A stretch of DNA of 64,000 nt, taken from the NCBI RefSeq assembly GCF_019801215.1, contig NZ_JAHVJO010000001.1, positions 1,302,001-1,366,000 of the forward strand. Direction: 5' to 3'. Shown here in pieces: positions 14,767-24,551 of this stretch; within the stretch, counting starts at the first letter, position 1, and each line of letters opens with the position of its first letter. This DNA comes from Fictibacillus nanhaiensis (GTDB taxonomy: Bacteria; Bacillota; Bacilli; Bacillales; Fictibacillaceae). The translations under genes and the position numbers were made by a program. A model generated the notes under the pieces. It was not told the DNA's origin. It was given only the letters and a program-made list of their open reading frames with translations, and made no database searches.

Positions 14767-15789
14767 TTATTTTACGTTTTTACAAGATTGGCGCTCAATT
14801 AGTTCAAAAGGAACGGCAACTCGTTTAGCGGGCTTACCTGGCGACTGGATACACTCCAATAAACCTTTCGCAGCTTCATATCCTAATTGGAAGATATTAA
14901 TGTCTACTGATGTTAACGAAGGAGAAGAAAGCTCTGACAACATCACATTATTAAAGCTTAATAATGATATGTCCTCAGGCACACTTAACCCTAGTTCATT
15001 CAATGTGCTTAAAACACCAAACGACATAAGATCATCCATCACGAGTAAAGCAGATGGCGGGTTTTCGAGAGCCAATAACTCTTTTACTGCTTCTTGACCG
15101 CCTTCTTTTAAGAACTCTTCGTGGACGATATATTCATCTTTATAGGATAGACCTGCATTCCGAATCGCTTTCTCGTAACCTAGCAAACGATCAATCGTAA
15201 CAACGAGGTTTAGATTACCACCGACAAACCCAATTCTTTCATGACCGAGTGACAATAGATACTCTGTCATCTCCTGTGCGGCCTTAAAGTTGTCATTATC
15301 GATATGCGTTATGGAGTCTGCGTTCTTAAACGGCTTTCCGATCACAGTAAAAGGAAAGCTTTGTTCTTGCAAGTAACACATGATTCGATCATCTACACGA
15401 GAGTACAGCATAACAATACCGTCAACCCGGCGTCCTTGTACCATACGGACTACACCTTCAAAGATTTCATCTTCCGTATTCCCGGTAGACATATAAAGAG
15501 CATATTCCTGCTCATGAGCCATCGTACTGATCCCTCTTATTACTTCAGGAAAGAAAGGGTTTTGGAACGCTTTATCTGCAGAACTCGGCATGACAAGTCC
15601 AATTGCCTGAGTTGATCGGTTTGCTAGACTTCTTGCATTAAAGTTTGGATGATAGCCAAGGTACTCCATCGCTTCTTTTACTTTCCGTTTCGTTTTTTCT
15701 GATATGCGAGGATTGTTGGCGATGACCCTGGATACCGTTGAGGGAGCAACATCTGCTAATTTTGCTACATCTTTTATTGTCACTGACAT
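14767..15789 (-). CDS. LacI family regulator of the maltodextrin locus (MalR-like)
   Basis: A 340-residue LacI/GalR repressor. Residues 3-50 form the HTH and hinge (TIKDVAKLADVAPSTVSRVI, then GYHPNFNARSLA), followed by a periplasmic-binding-like effector domain (TQAIGLVMPSS, RVDGIVMLYSR, GHERIGFVGG, VPEDISLLSFNN). The ATG at 15789 has AAAGGAGGACT upstream. It lies downstream of the amylase gene on the same strand, 128 bases away with its own ribosome site. By position and family it should bind the palindromic site in the malE-type promoter at 21030-21043, with maltose or maltodextrin as inducer; that is inference. The B. subtilis counterpart would be YvdE/MalR. Confidence 0.85.
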   Translation of the reverse strand: MSVTIKDVAKLADVAPSTVSRVIANNPRISEKTKRKVKEAMEYLGYHPNFNARSLANRSTQAIGLVMPSSADKAFQNPFFPEVIRGISTMAHEQEYALYMSTGNTEDEIFEGVVRMVQGRRVDGIVMLYSRVDDRIMCYLQEQSFPFTVIGKPFKNADSITHIDNDNFKAAQEMTEYLLSLGHERIGFVGGNLNLVVTIDRLLGYEKAIRNAGLSYKDEYIVHEEFLKEGGQEAVKELLALENPPSALLVMDDLMSFGVLSTLNELGLSVPEDISLLSFNNVMLSELSSPSLTSVDINIFQLGYEAAKGLLECIQSPGKPAKRVAVPFELIERQSCKNVK

Positions 15790-15916
15790 TTTTAAGAGTC
15801 CTCCTTTCACTAAAGCTCTGTTAACCTATCTGTATACGCTTTCAGAATCCAAGACTAATTGTATAAAATCAGAAACAAAAAAGATATATCTAATTTTTCT
15901 CTATCAGCAATGAAAT

Positions 15917-17443
15917 TTATGAACGTTTTCTTTTCTGATAGATAAAGATGGACAAAGTTCCAAGGAAAAGAATAACGATACCCATACTTATTGAAAGCAT
16001 TATATTTCCATTGTTTTCCTTCAAAAGAAAAACGTGAGCAGTCTCTGCTTCGATCTCTATTTTCACGTTGTTGTTTTGCGCTTTTATTTCCTCTTTGTTC
16101 AGGATGTTCACAAGCTTGTGTTTTTTAAGGTCATTATCTGATAACGAAATCGTGAAATCACTTTTTTCGTTATTATAGACAATGTACATCGTTTCGTCTT
16201 TGTATGTTCTCTTGAATACAGCTTTTGCATCTTTTTCATACACCATTTCATAATTTCCGCGTCTTAATGCGGGGTGTTTTTTTCTTAGTTCACCAAGTTT
16301 TGCCGTATATGCTTCCATCTTATTGTTTTGATCAAATTCCATCATTCGGCGATTATCAGGATCTTTTGCACCGTCCATCATATGTTCCGTTCCTTGATAT
16401 ATGATCGGAATTCCAGGTGCTGTATAGAGATACATAAGTGCCATCTTTAATCTTTTTTCAGGATTTTCCTGTTTCAACAAAGCTTCACGAACAAATCGAA
16501 TATTATCATGATTGTCGATAAAGTTACCTAACGTATACGGATCTTCATAATAATAGTTGTTTCTTTCCCATACCGAATAGAGTTCTGAAAGCGATTGTCC
16601 ACTCTCTTTAAATATCCGAACCATTTCATTAAATAAAGGATAGTCTACGAATGACTCAATTCCTGACTTATTGTACGCTGCAATGTACCTTGGATCGTTA
16701 TGCCACACTTCACCGATTAAATAAAAATCAGACTTCTTTTCTTTTACTACATTAGAAAGTTCGTTCCAAAAATCTTTAGGTACATGTTTCACGGTATCTA
16801 AACGATAGCCATCAATATCCGTTTCTTTTATCCAAAATGCTGCAACATCCAGTAAATATCTCCTTGTTGCTGGATGTTCTGTATTAAGATCTGGCAGTCC
16901 AGCCAGCCACCCATTCTCAACATTTTGCTGGTTATCCCAATTGGTGATTTCTTCTTGAGGATGAAACCAATCCTCTTTATTTCCGTCAACTAACCAAGGA
17001 TGCTGATATCCTGTGTGATTGACGACAAGGTCCAAAATCACTTTAATGTCACGATCATGCGCTTCTCTTACAAGAAGCTTCAATTCTTCTTTCGTTCCAA
17101 AATGTTCTTCTGTTTCATAAAAATCCTCGGTCCAATATCCGTGGTAGCCCTTTTGCTCATTCTTCACAACTGGCGTCAACCAAATAGCCGTTATTCCAAG
17201 TTTTTTAAGGTAATCTAGTTTTTGTATGATACCTTTGAAGTCACCGCCATGGTAGGCAGATGGATCACTTGTATTCACATCATAATCATTGGTTTTATCT
17301 CCGTTGTGAAACCGATCTATCATAATAAAATAGATGATTTCATCTTGCCATGACCGCTCTTCCTTTTTTTCTGCAAGCGCTTTATTTTGCACAGATAAAA
17401 AAAGAAGAAACGACATAGCCAAGAAAATCATTCTTTTGCCCAT
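15917..17443 (-). CDS. Membrane-anchored GH13 alpha-amylase
   Basis: A 508-residue secreted alpha-amylase. Residues 1-24 are a signal peptide ending ALA. The GH13 barrel shows region I LDLVVNH, region II DGYRLDTVKH with nucleophile Asp216, region III GEVWH with acid Glu245, and region IV FIDNHD with Asp313. A C-terminal beta domain follows, then a hydrophobic helix (MLSISMGIVILFLGTLSIFIY) and KRKRS, so the enzyme should stay anchored in the membrane facing outside. It would release maltodextrins for the adjacent transporter. AAGGAGGAA precedes the ATG. It is the fourth gene of the mdxE-F-G-amylase unit, 27 bases after mdxG. Confidence 0.9.
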   Translation of the reverse strand: MGKRMIFLAMSFLLFLSVQNKALAEKKEERSWQDEIIYFIMIDRFHNGDKTNDYDVNTSDPSAYHGGDFKGIIQKLDYLKKLGITAIWLTPVVKNEQKGYHGYWTEDFYETEEHFGTKEELKLLVREAHDRDIKVILDLVVNHTGYQHPWLVDGNKEDWFHPQEEITNWDNQQNVENGWLAGLPDLNTEHPATRRYLLDVAAFWIKETDIDGYRLDTVKHVPKDFWNELSNVVKEKKSDFYLIGEVWHNDPRYIAAYNKSGIESFVDYPLFNEMVRIFKESGQSLSELYSVWERNNYYYEDPYTLGNFIDNHDNIRFVREALLKQENPEKRLKMALMYLYTAPGIPIIYQGTEHMMDGAKDPDNRRMMEFDQNNKMEAYTAKLGELRKKHPALRRGNYEMVYEKDAKAVFKRTYKDETMYIVYNNEKSDFTISLSDNDLKKHKLVNILNKEEIKAQNNNVKIEIEAETAHVFLLKENNGNIMLSISMGIVILFLGTLSIFIYQKRKRS

Positions 17444-17470
17444 CGCCGTTCCTCCTTGTTTGCTTTGCGT

Positions 17471-18307
17471 TTAACCTTTTGTTCCGCCAGCTGTTAATCC
17501 TGAGATGAAATAACGCTGCAGAGATAAGAACAACAGACCGATCGGAATTGCAACTAATACAGAGCCTGCCGCAAAAAGTGTAAAGTTGTTGCCAAATTTG
17601 TTTGAGATCATGTTAAACAGTCCAACTGCCAAAGTTTGTTTTTCATCTGAGCTGATAAGGATGGATGCTAAGATAAAATCTGCAAACGGTGAAATGAAAC
17701 TGAATAACGCAATAACCGCTAAGATTGGCTTAGACAGCGGCAAAATGATCTGCCAGAAGATACGGAAGTGGCCAGCACCATCAATGCGTGCGGATTCATC
17801 CAGTTCTTTCGGAATCGTGTCATAATAATTTTTTGCCAAATAGGTGTTCATTGGAATTAATCCACCGACATAAACAAGGATTAATGCAAGATGTGTATCT
17901 AATAATCCAATTTGATACGTAAGGATATAGATGGCTAGTATCGCAACGAACTGTGGAATCATCTGAAGAATCAAGAACAATAACAAGCCATTTTTGCGGC
18001 CGATAAACTTATATCTTGAGAAGGCATAAGCAGTAAGGCCAATAAAGATAACCGATAGCACCATTGTAATAAAACAGATTTTAAGGGTGTTCCAGTACCA
18101 CGTTAAATATTCTGTTTCTGCAAAGAGCTTTTTGTAGTGATCCAGTGTCGCATTTTCAGGAATGATCGTAGAACTCGATAAGCTATTACCGGGATTAAAC
18201 GAAGAACCGACTACCCATAAGATGGGATAGATCACAACAGCAATTGCACCTGATAAAATAAGATATGACAGAGTTAAACGGATCCTTTTTGCTGTTTTTA
18301 TACTCAT
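17471..18307 (-). CDS. mdxG: Maltodextrin ABC transporter permease MdxG/MalG
   Basis: A 278-residue inner membrane permease with six hydrophobic segments. The cytoplasmic EAA loop that contacts the ATPase reads KELDESARIDGAGHFRIFWQ. The N-terminal VIYPILWVVGSSFNPG and the C-terminal RYFISGLTAGGTKG are characteristic of the MalG branch of carbohydrate permeases. It pairs with MdxF to form the channel. It starts just after the mdxF stop, so the two are translationally linked. No ATP-binding subunit gene is present in the locus. Confidence 0.92.
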   Translation of the reverse strand: MSIKTAKRIRLTLSYLILSGAIAVVIYPILWVVGSSFNPGNSLSSSTIIPENATLDHYKKLFAETEYLTWYWNTLKICFITMVLSVIFIGLTAYAFSRYKFIGRKNGLLLFLILQMIPQFVAILAIYILTYQIGLLDTHLALILVYVGGLIPMNTYLAKNYYDTIPKELDESARIDGAGHFRIFWQIILPLSKPILAVIALFSFISPFADFILASILISSDEKQTLAVGLFNMISNKFGNNFTLFAAGSVLVAIPIGLLFLSLQRYFISGLTAGGTKG

Positions 18308-18308
18308 A

Positions 18309-19571
18309 TTAAATCATTCCTTCATCCTTAAATGATTTGGTTTTTCTGAAATTATAAAGAGCTACGGAAACGATGATAATTGATAACATAACTGTAACGG
18401 CAGCCGCCTTGCTGTATTGTGCAGAAGTCATCGTTAAGTTGTAGATCCAGGAAATCAAGATATCAGTTCCACCTGCATTTTGATCTGGCACTGCAGGTCC
18501 ACCGTTGTTGAATAAGTAAATGACGTTAAAGTTATTAAAGTTAAACGTATATTGCGTAATCATGATAGGTGCCGTTGTAAATAAGATCATTGGCAAAGTT
18601 ATCTTTCTGAACTTATCCCAGTTTGTCGCTCCATCTACTGTTGCAGCTTCATAAAGTTCACCAGGAATGGATTGAAGCACACCCGTTGTCATCGCCATGA
18701 TGAACGGGAAACCGAGCCAGGATTGAATCATGATCAGTGCGATCTTTGTGTAAAAAGGATCAGTCATCCAAGGTATGGAATCGATTCCAACTGCTCCTAA
18801 AATATCTTTATTAATGGCTCCGAACGTATCATTAAACAATCCTGAGAAAATGAGAATCGATACGAAAGCCGGTACTGCCCAAGGAAGAATTAATAATGTT
18901 CGTATAAAGCCTTTAAATTTCAAATCTTTTTGGTTAAGAATAACAGCAAGGAATATTCCTATGCCAATCTGTAAAGTTGTTGCTGTAAATGTCCAAATTA
19001 TCGTCCAAGCAAATACAGATATGAAAGTTTCACGCCAAATGTCAAGGGTGAACATTTCGATAAACGTTTTAAATCCAACCCAATCTACTAGTTTGTTAGG
19101 CGGTGAATTATATAGGTTGTAGTTCGTAAAAGATAGTAGAAGCATAAACACGATTGGAAAAATAACGACGAATACCAATAATAGAAATCCAGGTCCAACC
19201 ATTAAATAAGGAAACCCTTTATCGATTACGTTGTGATATTGCTCACGAAGTGTATTTAGCTGTAACCCCATATCACGCTTCTTACCATTTTGGTAGGCGT
19301 CATATAAATTCAATGCATAAAATGCTAGCCCGATTGCTACTACAATGATTGAAATAACACCGTTCACTAGTAAGAAAATAGAATGATCACGAGGAACTTC
19401 AGTACCTAAAGTTACAAGTCCCCATAACCCAATATTTAAAAAATCCAGAAACGCAATAAAATAACATACTGCAAGGAATAAAAAACCAAATCCTTTTACC
19501 CATTGTTTATTATAAAATTGCCCGATTCCTGGAATGATGGACAGCAGAGCTGCCGTCTTACGATGTGTCAT
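18309..19571 (-). CDS. mdxF: Maltodextrin ABC transporter permease MdxF/MalF
   Basis: A 420-residue permease. It has an N-terminal extension with several membrane segments (ALLSIIPGIGQFYNKQW, then FLFLAVCYFIAFL), followed by the six-helix permease core with EAA loop GELYEAATVDGATNWDKFRKITLP. The C-terminus ends FRKTKSFKDEGMI. The long N-terminal part is usual for Bacillus MdxF. The ATG at 19571 has GAGAGGAG upstream; a GTG at 19598 in the same frame is an alternative. It follows mdxE after 155 bases that contain a strong hairpin. Confidence 0.92.
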   Translation of the reverse strand: MTHRKTAALLSIIPGIGQFYNKQWVKGFGFLFLAVCYFIAFLDFLNIGLWGLVTLGTEVPRDHSIFLLVNGVISIIVVAIGLAFYALNLYDAYQNGKKRDMGLQLNTLREQYHNVIDKGFPYLMVGPGFLLLVFVVIFPIVFMLLLSFTNYNLYNSPPNKLVDWVGFKTFIEMFTLDIWRETFISVFAWTIIWTFTATTLQIGIGIFLAVILNQKDLKFKGFIRTLLILPWAVPAFVSILIFSGLFNDTFGAINKDILGAVGIDSIPWMTDPFYTKIALIMIQSWLGFPFIMAMTTGVLQSIPGELYEAATVDGATNWDKFRKITLPMILFTTAPIMITQYTFNFNNFNVIYLFNNGGPAVPDQNAGGTDILISWIYNLTMTSAQYSKAAAVTVMLSIIIVSVALYNFRKTKSFKDEGMI

Positions 19572-19663
19572 TACAGGGTTCTCCTCTCTTTTGCTCACCT
19601 ATTATTGTAATATGTTCGAAAGAATTCAGGACCCATTTTAAGCGAAACCTTTCCAACACACAC

Positions 19664-19717
19664 AATAAGTGAGAGAAAGCAGTACCCGCGACGTCTGGGT
19701 ACCGCTTTCCTCTTATT
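19664..19717 (-). other. Intercistronic hairpin between mdxE and mdxF
   Basis: A large imperfect stem built from AATAAG/CTTATT, GAAAGC/GCTTTC and GTACCC/GGGTAC around a GC-rich loop. No T run follows, so it looks like an mRNA 3'-end stabiliser or processing site rather than a terminator. Confidence 0.65.
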
Positions 19718-19726
19718 GCTGTTTAA

Positions 19727-20992
19727 TTATTTGCTGTGGTTTGCTTTGATGTTGTCTTGAATGGTTTTAACAGCACTCTCTAACGCTGCTTTTGGCTTAG
19801 ATTTTCCAGTTGCAGATAGTTGAAGTGAGTTCGCAGCTGGCGCCCATACTTCTGCCATCTCAGGGATGTTTGGCATTGGAACACCACGTTCTGATTGAAC
19901 TGCTACAGCTTTAGCTGCTTCGTTGTCTGCAATGATTGGGTCCTCCATAAGAGAAACTACTGGAGGGATTTCTGCTGTTTTTTCATAACGAACTTTCGCG
20001 CTTTCTTCGTTCGTAAGGAATTCAACAAGCTTTGTAGCCCATTCTTGGTTTTCAGAGAAAGCACTTACGTTGTAAGCTTTAACACCGATGAACGTTTTTA
20101 CATACTCCCCGTTTGGAAGTTTAGGCATTGGTGCAACACCGATATCAATTCCAGCATCTTTGTAACCTTGGAAAGACCAAGGGCCATTCATAACAGATGC
20201 CGCTTTTCCTTCAGTGAACAATCCGTCGATTGTAGAACCAGCTTTTTCACCGATGATACCTTTCGGGAACAAACCGTCGTTGTACCAGCTAGTGATATAT
20301 TCTAAACCTTCAACAGCACCTTCGTTAGCTAGTCCAACATCAGCTGGATCTAGAGTACCGTTGTCATCTTTAAATACATATCCACCAAATCCAGAAAGAA
20401 CTCCGTGTGCGAAGTAGAAATCAGTCCAGTTTGCAAGGTAGCCATAATCAGCTCCACCTTTGTCACCTTTAGAGAAAGCCATAAGATCTTCTAAAGACTC
20501 AGGTGCTTTTTCCATAAGCTTTTTATTGTAGATGAATACAGGAGTTTCAGTAGACTTTGGAAGTCCATAAAGGTTCCCATCATATGTTAATGCATTAATT
20601 GATGATTCTGTATAAAGTTTTGTTACATCATCAGCTACTTTAATTGGTGAGATTAGTCCTTCAATTGCTAAAGGTCCAATTCGGTCATGTGGAGTTGTGA
20701 TTACATCTGGTCCTTTTTTAGCTGGTCCATCAAGACGTAATTTCTCTTGTTGATCAAGCATCGGAATTTCTTTCAGCTCAACTTTGATGCCATACTTCTC
20801 TTCGAACTTCTTGACAGCATCCTTTGTTCCAACACCTTTTTCTTGGTCTTCCCAAATGACTAGCTTTTCTGGCTTATCGCTAGAAGCTTCTTTCTTTCCG
20901 CCAGTAGAACCGCTTTCTTCTTGCGGTCCGCAAGCAGCTAGAGCACTTGCAGCAAGAGCAAAAGTTAAAGGCAATGCTAATAACTTTTTCAT
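19727..20992 (-). CDS. mdxE: Maltodextrin-binding lipoprotein MdxE/MalE
   Basis: A 421-residue solute-binding lipoprotein. The signal peptide MKKLLALPLTFALAASALAAC ends in a lipobox with Cys21, followed by a Ser/Gly-rich linker. The mature part is a family 1 extracellular solute-binding protein (LVIWEDQEKGVGTKDAVKKF, GPDVITTPHDRIGPLA, FTEGKAASVMNGPWS), matching MalE and MdxE. It captures maltodextrins outside the membrane. The ATG at 20992 follows GGGGGG. It is the first gene of the operon, transcribed from the promoter with an embedded operator at 21026-21054. A hairpin downstream may raise its mRNA level over the permease genes. Confidence 0.92.
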   Translation of the reverse strand: MKKLLALPLTFALAASALAACGPQEESGSTGGKKEASSDKPEKLVIWEDQEKGVGTKDAVKKFEEKYGIKVELKEIPMLDQQEKLRLDGPAKKGPDVITTPHDRIGPLAIEGLISPIKVADDVTKLYTESSINALTYDGNLYGLPKSTETPVFIYNKKLMEKAPESLEDLMAFSKGDKGGADYGYLANWTDFYFAHGVLSGFGGYVFKDDNGTLDPADVGLANEGAVEGLEYITSWYNDGLFPKGIIGEKAGSTIDGLFTEGKAASVMNGPWSFQGYKDAGIDIGVAPMPKLPNGEYVKTFIGVKAYNVSAFSENQEWATKLVEFLTNEESAKVRYEKTAEIPPVVSLMEDPIIADNEAAKAVAVQSERGVPMPNIPEMAEVWAPAANSLQLSATGKSKPKAALESAVKTIQDNIKANHSK

Positions 20993-21025
20993 GAATGTAC
21001 CCCCCATTTGATATATAAAATTCAA

Positions 21026-21054
21026 AGCATACAAACGTTTGCACAACCTAGCAA
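21026..21054 (-). promoter_or_regulatory. mdxE promoter with LacI-type operator in the spacer
   Basis: On the minus strand TTGCTA (21054-21049), a 17-base spacer and TATGCT (21031-21026) form a sigma-A promoter. The spacer contains TGCAAACGTTTGTA (21043-21030), a dyad of the LacI/GalR family type. Binding of the local LacI-type regulator would block RNA polymerase directly. Confidence 0.7.
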
Positions 21055-21094
21055 AAAAATAGAATCATGTTTGATTATGTGGTTTTGCCGTTTA

Positions 21095-21108
21095 TGAAAA
21101 CGATTGCA
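21095..21108. promoter_or_regulatory. cre-like site in the mdxE/amylase divergent region
   Basis: TGAAAACGATTGCA differs at one position from the catabolite-responsive consensus TGWAANCGNTNWCA. It lies upstream of the mdxE promoter; it could also be a second MalR-type operator. Confidence 0.5.
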
Positions 21109-21170
21109 TTACCTGCTCAATTTCATTATACATCGGCATTAAATTATTACAATAGTTTTTTATTTTTTTT

Positions 21171-21184
21171 TGAATTCGCTTTCA
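21171..21184. promoter_or_regulatory. cre-like site upstream of the maltogenic amylase
   Basis: TGAATTCGCTTTCA matches the catabolite-responsive consensus except at one position, and overlaps the likely -35 region for the gene at 21318. Confidence 0.45.
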
Positions 21185-21201
21185 TTTTTTCTTGATTCTT
21201 G

Positions 21202-21207
21202 TATACT
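21202..21207 (+). promoter_or_regulatory. Probable -10 box for the maltogenic amylase transcript
   Basis: TATACT in the context TTGTATACTATAAG. The -35 region about 17 bases upstream is weak and overlapped by the cre-like site. Confidence 0.45.
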
Positions 21208-21231
21208 ATAAGTAGTAACAAAGTGAAGGCA

Positions 21232-21287
21232 ATGTACATGTATTCGGGTACAACCTAGGTATTTTATAGGTTGTGCCCTTTTTTTAT
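21232..21287 (+). terminator. Leader with tiny reading frame and terminator before the amylase gene
   Basis: A rho-independent terminator stem (GGG-ACAACCTA / TAGGTTGTGCCC, 21246-21278) with a seven-T run lies in the 5' leader, 31 bases before the coding start. A possible leader peptide, ATG at 21232 to TAG at 21258 (MYMYSGTT) preceded by GAAGG, runs into the stem. This is the layout of a transcription attenuator. Confidence 0.6.
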
Positions 21288-21296
21288 GTTTTTTAA

Positions 21297-23042
<1,746 letters not shown>

Positions 23043-23043
23043 A

Positions 23044-23084
23044 TCCTATCCTCTTACTGTAAAAAGTAAGGGGATTTTATTTCA
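23044..23084 (+). terminator. Terminator after the maltogenic amylase
   Basis: Stem CCTCTTACT / AGTAAGGGG extended by ATCC/GGAT-type pairing, then TTTTATTT. Confidence 0.65.
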
Positions 23085-23147
23085 TGTGCTCCTTTTTACT
23101 GCTACAATAGGAAAATATTCAAAAAGTATAGATGGAGAGGGATATAC

Positions 23148-24503
23148 ATGAAAGGAAAAAACGTCGCCAAGCTTTCCCTTTTTGCCATTACGTGGCCCAT
23201 TTTTATAGAAATTATGCTTCATATGCTGATGGGAAACGCAGATACACTTATGCTTAGTCAGTATTCAGATCACTCTGTAGCAGCAGTTGGTCTCACCAAC
23301 CAGCTCCTTTCCATCGTCATCGTAATGTTCGGTTTTGTTGCTACCGGCGCCTCAGTAGTCATCGCTCAGGCGATTGGTGCCAAGCTAGATCATACGGCAG
23401 CCCAAGTTGCTGTGGTAGCCATTGTCGCTAACTTGTTATTTGGATTGCTTTTAAGTGGTACGTTATTTGTGTGGGGAGATGTTTTCTTAACTTGGATGAA
23501 CACCCCTCCTGAACTAATGAAAGAAGCTTCAAGTTATTTACTCATAGTAGGCGGTTTTTCTTTCATTCAGTCTGTGATCATGACGATCGGTGCCGCGATC
23601 AGAAGTTATGGATTTACGAAGGATGCGATGTACGTCACGATTGGCATGAACATCTTAAATGTTATTGGAAATTATTTATTCATCTTTGGAGCATTCGGCT
23701 TTCCTGTCCTAGGAGTAGAAGGCGTTGCAATCTCTACAACTGTCAGCCGGTTTCTAGGGTTGTTCGTTATTCTTTATTTGTTGCTTAAACGCTCATCTAT
23801 CCCGCTTCCATTTCGTGACTCGTTAAAATTGTTTCCTCTTCATATTAAGAGCGTGTTAAAGATCGGACTTCCGTCTGCAGGAGAACATCTGTCTTATAGC
23901 GGTTCACAGATGGTAATTACGTTCTTTATTACTTTATTGGGCACAACAGCGCTAACTACAAAAGTTTATACCTTTAACATCATGATGTTTATCTTTCTTT
24001 TCGCTGTCGCAATCGGTCAAGGTACCCAGATCTTAATCGGACATTTAATCGGTGCGAAGTCATACGATCGAGCTTATAAGACTTGTCTTAAAAGCCAAAC
24101 GTACGCCATGATTATCAGTTTCTTGATGGCCGGAGTTGCGTCACTTTTCGCAAAACCGCTTCTATCCATTTTTACAGATAATCCTGAGATTATTAAAGAA
24201 GGAACGCTTCTTTTATACCTCACACTGCTGCTTGAACCTGGGCGTTCATTCAACCTGGTTATCATCTCAAGTCTGCGGGCAGCTGGTGATGTGAAGTTTC
24301 CTGTCGTGATGGGTGTTCTATCAATGTGGGGTGTTAGTGTGCCTCTTGCGTATTTGCTTGGCATCACATTCGACCTAGGCTTAGCGGGAATATGGCTTGC
24401 TTTTACAGCAGATGAATGGCTGCGCGGCCTTTTTATGCTATGGAGATGGCGCAAGCGAAAATGGCAAAATAAATATATCATTCAAAACGAAGCAACCGCA
24501 TAA
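23148..24503 (+). CDS. MATE family efflux transporter
   Basis: A 451-residue membrane protein with about twelve hydrophobic segments. The first lobe begins with LSLFAITWPIFIEIMLHMLMGNADTLMLSQYSDHSVAAVG and the second repeats the pattern from about residue 235 (KIGLPSAGEHLSYSGSQMV), the typical MATE twofold arrangement. Such proteins export cationic drugs or metabolites in exchange for Na+ or H+. A MATE gene (yisQ) lies near asnO in B. subtilis, and the next gene here is asnO-like, so a YisQ counterpart is likely. GGAGAGGG lies upstream of the ATG. Confidence 0.9.
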   Translation: MKGKNVAKLSLFAITWPIFIEIMLHMLMGNADTLMLSQYSDHSVAAVGLTNQLLSIVIVMFGFVATGASVVIAQAIGAKLDHTAAQVAVVAIVANLLFGLLLSGTLFVWGDVFLTWMNTPPELMKEASSYLLIVGGFSFIQSVIMTIGAAIRSYGFTKDAMYVTIGMNILNVIGNYLFIFGAFGFPVLGVEGVAISTTVSRFLGLFVILYLLLKRSSIPLPFRDSLKLFPLHIKSVLKIGLPSAGEHLSYSGSQMVITFFITLLGTTALTTKVYTFNIMMFIFLFAVAIGQGTQILIGHLIGAKSYDRAYKTCLKSQTYAMIISFLMAGVASLFAKPLLSIFTDNPEIIKEGTLLLYLTLLLEPGRSFNLVIISSLRAAGDVKFPVVMGVLSMWGVSVPLAYLLGITFDLGLAGIWLAFTADEWLRGLFMLWRWRKRKWQNKYIIQNEATA

Positions 24504-24507
24504 CAGA

Positions 24508-24543
24508 CAAAAACCGGAGAACGAATCGTACTCCGGTTTTTAT
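24508..24543. terminator. Bidirectional terminator between MATE gene and asnO
   Basis: Perfect 10-bp stem AAAACCGGAG / CTCCGGTTTT with flanking A and T runs between convergent genes. Confidence 0.85.
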
Positions 24544-24551
24544 TATATTTT

